Of a stretch of DNA of 64,000 nucleotides, positions 57,233 to 64,000 are shown piece by piece. How positions within the stretch are numbered: position 1 is the stretch's first letter; the number at the start of each line of letters is the position of its first letter. Under the pieces are notes generated by a model. It saw only the letters and a list, made by a program, of their open reading frames with translations, ran no database searches and was not told the origin of the DNA. Source of the stretch: Macrosoma leucophasiata (lineage: Eukaryota; Arthropoda; Insecta; Lepidoptera; Hedylidae); the NCBI GenBank assembly GCA_036365455.1, contig JAWQUS010000008.1:14553501-14617500 (forward strand), written 5' to 3'. Position numbers and translations under genes: made by a program.

Positions 57233-57543
57233 GGTTTATTCCTATCGGCCACCCCGGTGGTCGTTAGTTTCATTTGCCACCTTCATAGTTATACTGCAAT
57301 GGCTTATTCGCATTTCGCATCGGACGTTAGTTAGGACGGACGTTAGGACGTTATCATCCTCACCCTCATGAACAAAGAAAACGACACCCATGACGAAAAA
57401 GTTGACAAATTGTCAAATTGAAAATATGTCACCTAAGTCAATTTTTGACTATCGGTACCTAACGTCCGATGCGAAATGCGAATAAACCATTTCAGTATAA
57501 CTATGAAACTAACGACCACCGGGGTGGCCGATGGGAATAAACC
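57233..57543. mobile_element. 311-bp long-TIR element next to the TTAA element
   Basis: Starts GGTTTATTCCTATCGGCCAC and continues CCCGGTGGTCGTTAGTTTCAT; the right end is the near-exact complement, ending GGGAATAAACC. A second nested inverted pair (GCATTTCGCATCGGACGTTA) lies inside. No coding capacity. Confidence 0.75.
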
Positions 57544-57640
57544 ATCATTAAGCACGGAGCCTGTAGGCTTATGTTTTCCGTCTTACAAAATGAGCAGCGA
57601 GCCCCACAGAAATCTAAATAATAAAACCAGGTTTACCTAT

Positions 57641-57850
57641 ATGGTAGAGCTCTAGTGATGGAACTCACTGGCGAAGGCACCGCCGCGTTACCTTATCTAG
57701 GACGGCCCTATAATTTACAGATTGATTACAGCTTAGACCTCAGGAGTGGCAACGCATCTGCATAGAAATCTCTGCTTTCTATGTTGATGTTTATAGGCTG
57801 CTGTATTTACTAACCATCAATTTAAACTGGTTTTTGCCATTATGACATTA
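57641..57850 (+). mobile_element. Family A retroposon with internal deletion
   Basis: GGTAGAGCTCTAGTGATG to ACCTTATCTA, then GGACGGCCCTATAAT and on to CTGGTTTTTGCCATT. It lacks the GTAGTGTTCAGCACTATCG core. Confidence 0.65.
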
Positions 57851-57910
57851 TGACTCTGCAACATCACAATACGATACACTAATGTGAATCTAGTCATAAT
57901 AAACATAATA

Positions 57911-59086
57911 GGTTGGGGAAAAAGTCTTTTCGCATTATAGTATGTATGAACTTGTAATAAAATCTCCTTGGCTGTAGTATTTGTATCTGGCTGGTTTTGG
58001 TATCATTGAAAGTTAAAATTTTAAAGAACATAATTCCAAATTCAAATTAGGCAAATGTGTGATTTTCATTTGTTTTTCGTACTGTCAAGATGAGTGAATC
58101 TAATGATGAAATTCGATTCATTTTAAAATTTTACTACAAAAAAGGTAAAAATGCAACGCAAGCCGCGAAAAAAATTTGCGATGTTTATGGACCTAGTGCA
58201 GTGTCTGTGAGAGTAGCACAAATTTGGTTTAAGCGTTTTCAATCCGGAAATTTTGATGTCAAAGATGCACCTCGCTCTGGTCGCCCTATTACGGATAAAA
58301 TGGATGCCATTTTTGAAAAAGTGGAGCAAGATCGACATATCAGTAGTTACGACGTAGCTGAAGAACTGAGAATTGATCACAAAACAGTTTTGGCGCATTT
58401 GAAAAAAGCTGGGTACAAAAAAAAGCTCGATATTTGGGTACCTCACGAGCTCACTGAAAGAAACCTAATGAACCGTGTGACTCATTTGTGATTCTTTATT
58501 ACGATGTAATGAAACCGAATCATTTTTGAAGAAGCTGATAACTGGTGATGAAAAGTGGATCACGTACGACAAGAACGTGCGAAAAAGGTCGTGGTCAAAG
58601 GCCGATCAGGCTTCACAGACTGTGGCGAAACCCGGGTTAACACGCAATAAGGTGATGTTGTGTGTGTGGTGGGATTGGAAGGGCATTATTCATTATGAGC
58701 TATTACCACCAGGCAGGACTCTCGATTCTGAACTCTACTGCGAACAACTGATGAGATTAAAGCAAGAAGTTGAGAAAAAGCGGCCGAAATTGATCAACAG
58801 AAGGGGTGTGGTGTTTCATCATGATAACGCTAGACCTCACAAATCTGTAGCCACTCAGCAAAAATTAAGAGAGTTTGGCTGGGAGGTGTTAATGCATCCG
58901 CCGTATAGTCCTGACCTTGCACCTTCAGATTTCATGTCCCTACCTACAAGATGGCAAAAGGTTATCGAACAAAATGGTACATACATACTTTAGTTAAATT
59001 TAAATAAACTATATTATTATTATTTAAACTATATTATGTATGTTTTGAATTATCTTAAAAAATGCGAAGAAACTTTTTCCCCAACC
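57911..59086 (+). mobile_element. Mariner element, copy 3
   Basis: Flanked by TA (57909-57910 and 59087-59088), TIRs as in copy 1. 1176 bp, with a 123-bp in-frame internal deletion near 58929 and a short TATTATTATTTAAACTATAT duplication near 59010. Confidence 0.93.
58090..58993 (+). pseudogene. Mariner transposase, copy 3, frameshifted and deleted
   Basis: Frame one runs 58090-58491 (DNA-binding half to NRV). A 1-bp insertion (GTGTGACTC for GTGTACTC) then causes a stop. Frame two resumes around 58490 and is read to 58993 with the first (GDEKW), second (HHDNARPH) and third (APSD) Asp motifs. A 123-bp deletion fuses APSDF directly to MSLPTRW. The original start (MSESNDE) is present. Confidence 0.9.
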
Positions 59087-59540
59087 TAATAAAATGAAAC
59101 TTGTAGTGCCACGATACACCCTGACACAATCTTATAAGCCTGGTTTATGACAATGAAGTGCAAGACGCGTGATGCCTTGTTGCCACACTGGTGACAAATA
59201 GAAATGAATTGGTCTTTTCATGTAGTCGATCTCGCAATGTGAAGTTGCATGCCCACATCGAAAATCTTTCAAGAAGTGTAACTAGAGAAAACAATTCATC
59301 AATAAGCATTTCCTTAAACTATTTATGCCGCGTTTTATATAGATGTACTTAATGCATGAATAGCTTTTGTTCGATGACATTAAAAGCATAATTTTCAGAT
59401 AATTATTACCGGCGTATAATTCTGTGGAGGATGCATAGTTGTTATCATGCCTTAAGCGATTCTACTCCATTGAATAAAACATTAGACATGAAATATTTCT
59501 CAAATATAAACCGCAATATACACTGAGCCGGGGGGCCGAG

Positions 59541-59727
59541 CTATGTCGGCAACTTTTTGTCGGCGGCTTTACTTATTGCTAGTCGGAATTTGTTGACGGA
59601 AGGTTGGCGGCTTGAGATGAGGAATTTACTTGGCACTACCGCTCGAGTGTCCCGGGCAACTGAGCATGCGTTCGCAAGCCGCCAACATGTCGACGGGCAA
59701 CACGCGCGGACGCAGGTTGCCGACATG
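59541..59727. mobile_element. GC-rich unit with 10-bp inverted ends
   Basis: TGTCGGCAAC and GTTGCCGACA bound a GC-rich segment of about 185 bp in AT-rich DNA. Open frames on both strands (120 codons +, 61 codons -) look compositional. Probably a MITE; superfamily unknown. Confidence 0.4.
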
Positions 59728-59919
59728 AATAATCATGAAAATAATTTCATAAAGGCTGCCGGATTGAGTCGGCGGCCCGGTGGACTCAATGTGTATTGTT
59801 TTCCACTAAATATGGAATCGGATGGAATTAATAATAATGTTCTCCTAAAATTATTGTCACAAAGAATAACTAATTACAATTTTCTTTATGTAATAAAAAT
59901 CCGTCTTCGATACATTTAA

Positions 59920-61629
59920 TTTTGTACAGCTTATATAACTTCAACGTGTGTATTTGTCTGCAGAATACTAATAAAATTACTAGTAGGTTTGTATGTATTA
60001 TTATATTGCGAGTAATCTGATTAATCGCAATTGGGCCATAAGAAGCGAACAATATAAAGTATTGAAAAATATTTCTTTCTTCTATATTGTCAGTAGATTT
60101 AATAATAATGTACCATTTCGTAAGATTAAACGAAATGGTACATTATAACTACAGTATTTTAGCAACTACCGGAGCAGACAAACTATAATATTCGGTTTGA
60201 ATCGTTGACATCATTATCTATTAAACATCGTTTGCAGTAAGTTAGGATGCTGCTGTTCAGAATCATAAATGACAATAAAATAGTATGCAAAATTGGCGTT
60301 TTTGAATCAGACATTATGCTGATCTGGGATCCTGTGTATTTTTTTACTCCCTTCTTGAAAATAAAGTGAAATTATTAATTGTGTTTGTTTCACGTGTAAT
60401 AAAATCAACATCATGTGATCTTAGTGTCCTGCCTTAAGTATTGGTTATTTTTTAAGTATTTATGCTTACTCAAATTCATTTTATTTGTAAAGTTTAACTA
60501 ACTATAGTTCTACTGTCTTGCACACATCATCCATTTATTAATATTGTAGTCTTAGATTCGTTTTATTTATTTCATTGAGGTAATAAAATATAGGTATTTT
60601 ATACATTTCTTGATCAGTATTAATGTTATGAATGTTTAAAAAAATAACTAAGGTCAGTGTAAGTGTTGTGGCGTTTTCTTAAAAGTTCTTATTTATTCTT
60701 TATTTAAATATTGATGCAAACATTCAGTAAGTAAGTCAACATTTTTTCTTGCATAAAATGTTGTTATTTTTAATGTAGAGTTAGTTTATTTATAGTTGAG
60801 CTATTACAAACGTGCGAACTATTTATTAAATAGTTTGCATTATTTCCTTAAACTTTCCCTGATTAACTGTTATTGACTATGGACAAAATGCTTTCATTGA
60901 CAACACATAAGTGTTGTCAAAGAAAGCATTTGTCTGAGTCAAGCAACACACAACACTAGAAGAGCAAGCGAGTGTTCCGATATGCCTTTAAGTGTGAGCG
61001 TGAGATCTGATAAAAATTATTTATGACTCAGTTCGCATGTTTGTAATGACTCAACTGTAATAAAATTATTTATTTTGCAGCCCAGGGTGTAACTATCAAA
61101 CATAATTTCTGTTTCTAAATATTTTTTGCATGGATCAAAACACACATAAACTGTCGATTGAAAAGGATTTATTTTAAATGTTAAAGAAATACAGTTCTAA
61201 AAAGTGGCGAAATATAATTAATATTATATTTTATGTACCCTTTTTTAGTACACAGAAAATTATCAGCAAACGAAAAATGCTATAATATTTAAATGATAGA
61301 ATTTTAATGATTTGTTAGAAATGCATAACAGTGTACCACAATTTTATTATTGAGAATTGCCTAAGACCTGTAAAGGTTAATTATATTTATCCAAAAGAGT
61401 CATCGTTATTGAAATGTAAGGTAAATAAAATATGGTTTTTTTTTTGTAAGTGGATCTCGTGATTATGGAGTAGCATTTCTTTGAAATATAAAACATCATC
61501 TAAAAGGTGTGTACCTATCTACACACAAATAATTTCTTAGTTATTTTTAAGCTTGGATACATTATTTATATTGCTTTTAAATAAATGAATGGCTTTGATT
61601 ATTAAATTCGGTATAGGATTTTTTACAAT
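59920..61629. other. No recognised gene; one hairpin
   Basis: AT-rich. A hairpin lies at 60882-60934 (GACAAAATGCTTTC / GAAAGCATTTGTC). An imperfect outer inverted pair, TTACAAACGTGCGAACT at about 60805 and AGTTCGCATGTTTGTAA at 61033, may mark a decayed element. Confidence 0.45.
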
Positions 61630-61865
61630 AAATATTGCACATCGAGCCTACAAAAGAGACAAATCGGCTAGTTTCAACTTCGTAGAGCGTTATCTTTGCT
61701 ACACACGTTACGTAGGCAACATAAGCACTGATACTGCGGTATTGGTCAAAACTTAATCAAAATGGTCGACAAATATCATGTTAGTCAGGTGCGAAAGAGA
61801 TAACGCTCTACAAAACCGAAATAAGCCGAAGTTTCCTTCCTGGGGTTGGAGGATGTGCAATATTT
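61630..61865. mobile_element. MITE family M, complete copy
   Basis: TIRs AAATATTGCACATC and GATGTGCAATATTT, with a second inverted block CGTAGAGCGTTATCT / AGATAACGCTCTAC inside. No transposase. Confidence 0.8.
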
Positions 61866-62459
61866 CTGTTGGACACTGTATTCTTTTTATATTATGATGA
61901 AATTGAATCTCCATTTTTGCTTTCATCTTGAATAATTTCCTCGGAACAGTTTTTCTATTTGTATAAATTAGAAGTAAATTAATACAATCGAGATCGCATT
62001 TACAATTTTGTAGTTCTTTGAATATTCCTAAATGCACTGCCGTTAAAGCTTCCTATTATCATAATATGCGAAAAAAACCACACCATTAATTGCATTAAGA
62101 TTTGAATTAAATGTAGCTTGTAGCATTGATTCCTAATCTGTTGTCCGCGGACCAGTAGCTGTCTCATAAAGCACGCGAAGAGGTCCACGAAACTATATAA
62201 AAACACTGTAACGCTGTAATTTCTGTTGCAAAAGCAAAACAACTTAGACCTCAAAGGAGGAAACACATCTACTTAGTTTTTTTTTTCTTTTGTGTGAATG
62301 ACTATAAGCTTCAGTAGGTATACACTTACCGTTTATTAAATTACAATAATTATAGAAATATTCGTCATGTTCGCGTTCAACCGTGCATGTTTAGCATAAC
62401 TAACTATTAAATGCCTTAACTGTTAGCGATCAGCCTATCATTTACAGTACTCCACAATT

Positions 62460-63062
62460 AATATTGCACATCGTGCCTACAAAAGAGACGATCGGCTTGT
62501 TTCGACTTCGTAGGCAGTGTTGCCTACGTAAGCACTGACAGTCCGGTATTGGTCAAAACTTAATCAAATTGGTCGACAAACTTCAAATATAGGTTGGGGA
62601 AAAAGTCTTTTCGCATTATAGTATGTATGAACTTGTAATAAAATCTCTTTGGCTGTAGAATTTGTATCTGGCTGGTTTTGGTATCATTGAAAGTTAAAAT
62701 TTTAAAGAACATAATTCCAAATTCAAATTAGTTTTTAGTCGTCACGTTAAAGAAATTACCATTATAAGTAAAAAATGCTAAAGGGTAGGTACCTCATTAC
62801 TTCAAGGTTGGGAATCACTGGGTTTAGAGAATTGCGCGCATAATTCATTGATGTGTCCGGTATGTATGTGTATATATTATATTAATTTTGGTGAGGCTGC
62901 CGGCGATACTATTTATCAGTACATTTTATTTTATTTATCTTTTTCGCACCTTACCTCTATGACGTTTGTCGACCACGACGTGTGCTTACGTAGGCAGTGT
63001 GCAACAGTGATAACGCTCTGCGAAGTCGAAACTAGCTGATTGTCTCTTAATTGTGCAATATT
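62460..63062. mobile_element. MITE family M copy interrupted by mariner remnant
   Basis: The left part (62460-62589) and right part (about 62935-63062, ending ATTGTGCAATATTT) together make one M copy. The gap holds the mariner stub and about 200 bp of unassigned DNA. Confidence 0.75.
62592..62731 (+). mobile_element. Mariner 5' stub, copy 4
   Basis: Has the 5' TIR and leader up to TTCCAAATTCAAATTAG, next to TA (62590-62591), then diverges before the transposase start. No 3' TIR is found downstream. Confidence 0.85.
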
Positions 63063-63221
63063 TATTGATTAGCACTGTAAGAAGATGGATTGCATCATTA
63101 ATAACCTGAAAATTATACATTGTAATGTAAATTTTCACTACTTTTTAAACCTAGCTGCGTTATGTCGTCGATGGCTGCACATAATAATTTTTCAAACTGC
63201 TGTCAGACAAATGTCATCTCA

Positions 63222-63300
63222 ATCTGCCCAAGACCACGGAAGTTGAAAAGTGACCGAAACGTCGGGTTCAATTTTAAATATTCATTTTAGTTTATAATTC
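63222..63300 (+). repeat. Partial copy of the AACTAGTTTTCGG MITE interior
   Basis: ATCTGCCCAAGACCACGGAA and GTGACCGAAACGTCGGGTTC match the interior of 36382-36543. TIRs are missing. Confidence 0.55.
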
Positions 63301-63592
63301 ATGTCTAACAGAATTGTATAGGCTTCAGGAAGTGCTAAAGACTTGATTATATAGTTTCTTGGAGACTGTTTGCAAGGTATGAGAACAATTTTATTATAAG
63401 CGGCCTTAAGTAATAATTCAAAAACTTAAGGATTGAAATACAAAAAGCATGATCATTAAGGTAGGATACCGAACTTCGCTGCACGCAACAGTGCTGCCGC
63501 TGCAGTGCTGCCGCAGCACCATATTATTATTTCTTGATTTTTCAGTGCCGCGGCCTCGGAATGTAATCTTATAATATAAACTTAAAGATAAA

Positions 63593-63838
63593 CTAGCTGA
63601 CCCGGCAAACTTCGTATTGCCTCACTATGAAATAATGTGTCAAAGGTTTGATAGATACGGACTATTTGTATGGGAAAATGAAATTGTGGTTTTTACTATT
63701 TCTCTTCAATTTATTAATATTTTCTTACCTTTTAAACCTTCTTTGGACTTCCAAAAATCATTCAAAAACAAAATTAGCCGAATAGGTCCAGCCGTTCTCG
63801 AGTTTAAGCGAGACAAACGAACAGCAATTGATTTATGT
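63593..63838 (-). mobile_element. Helitron-like element (Lep1-type)
   Basis: The plus-strand left end CTAGCTGACCCGGCAAACTT is the complement of the CTAG-3' terminus. It runs to CTCGAGTTTAAGCGAGACAA and GAACAGCAATTGATTTATGT. Its frame of 86 codons is a by-product of the repeat. Confidence 0.65.
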
Positions 63839-64000
63839 ACATATATGATAATACTTACATACATATATTCAAATTAAATAATAATGTTTTGATCAATGAA
63901 GCACAAATAATTAAAAAACAGGATTAATTTCACTGTATTATCTTCATTCATTATAATATGAATTTAATTTACACTTCAGTCTATGTAACACGTGGCCGGC

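Overview
The window reads as nuclear DNA of a moth or butterfly (Lepidoptera). It is AT-rich and gene-poor, and it is packed with repeat types known from lepidopteran genomes: Helitron-like units with 5'-TC and CTAG-3' ends, GTCT-type microsatellite tails, tRNA-derived SINEs and mariner elements. The one gene I can identify with confidence is an insect NPRL2 orthologue. The species assignment is inference from repeat style and codon use, not from a database match.

Layout. Positions 1-29000 hold no recognisable host gene. They carry a LINE 3' ORF fragment (2263-2526), SINEs, several small inverted-repeat elements with 3-bp TTA target duplications, Helitron-like units with 126-bp tandem arrays (9817-11480 and 15163-15500), a GTG-rich minisatellite between direct repeats (17487-18537) and the first of three near-complete mariner copies (27810-29050). 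Positions 29000-42900 hold an 8-bp-TSD hAT-type element with a paralogous empty site, a second mariner (38517-39751), more SINE and Helitron-like copies and a few weakly supported exon candidates. Positions 42925-56283 are NPRL2 on the + strand: nine coding exons, 437 codons plus stop. Its introns carry LINE 3' ends, copies of a ~290-bp retroposon and a complete LTR retrotransposon. Positions 56284-64000 hold a TTAA-flanked element with a coding remnant, a long-TIR element, a third mariner (57911-59086), MITEs and a Helitron-like unit.

Main observation. The LTR retrotransposon at 48969-53529 lies antisense in NPRL2 intron 7. By eye its two 302-bp LTRs are identical, its target duplication is intact and both ORFs are open, so it inserted very recently. 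A tRNA-Trp primer site and a CX2HX9CX3C Gag box place it in the CsRn1/Kabuki-like branch of Ty3/Gypsy. Its gag and pol are joined by a -1 frameshift confined to a few codons. It landed inside an older retroposon copy that also contains a LINE fragment, giving a three-layer nest in one intron.

NPRL2 is a subunit of GATOR1, which restrains TORC1 when amino acids are scarce. All other protein-coding sequence recognised here belongs to transposable elements.
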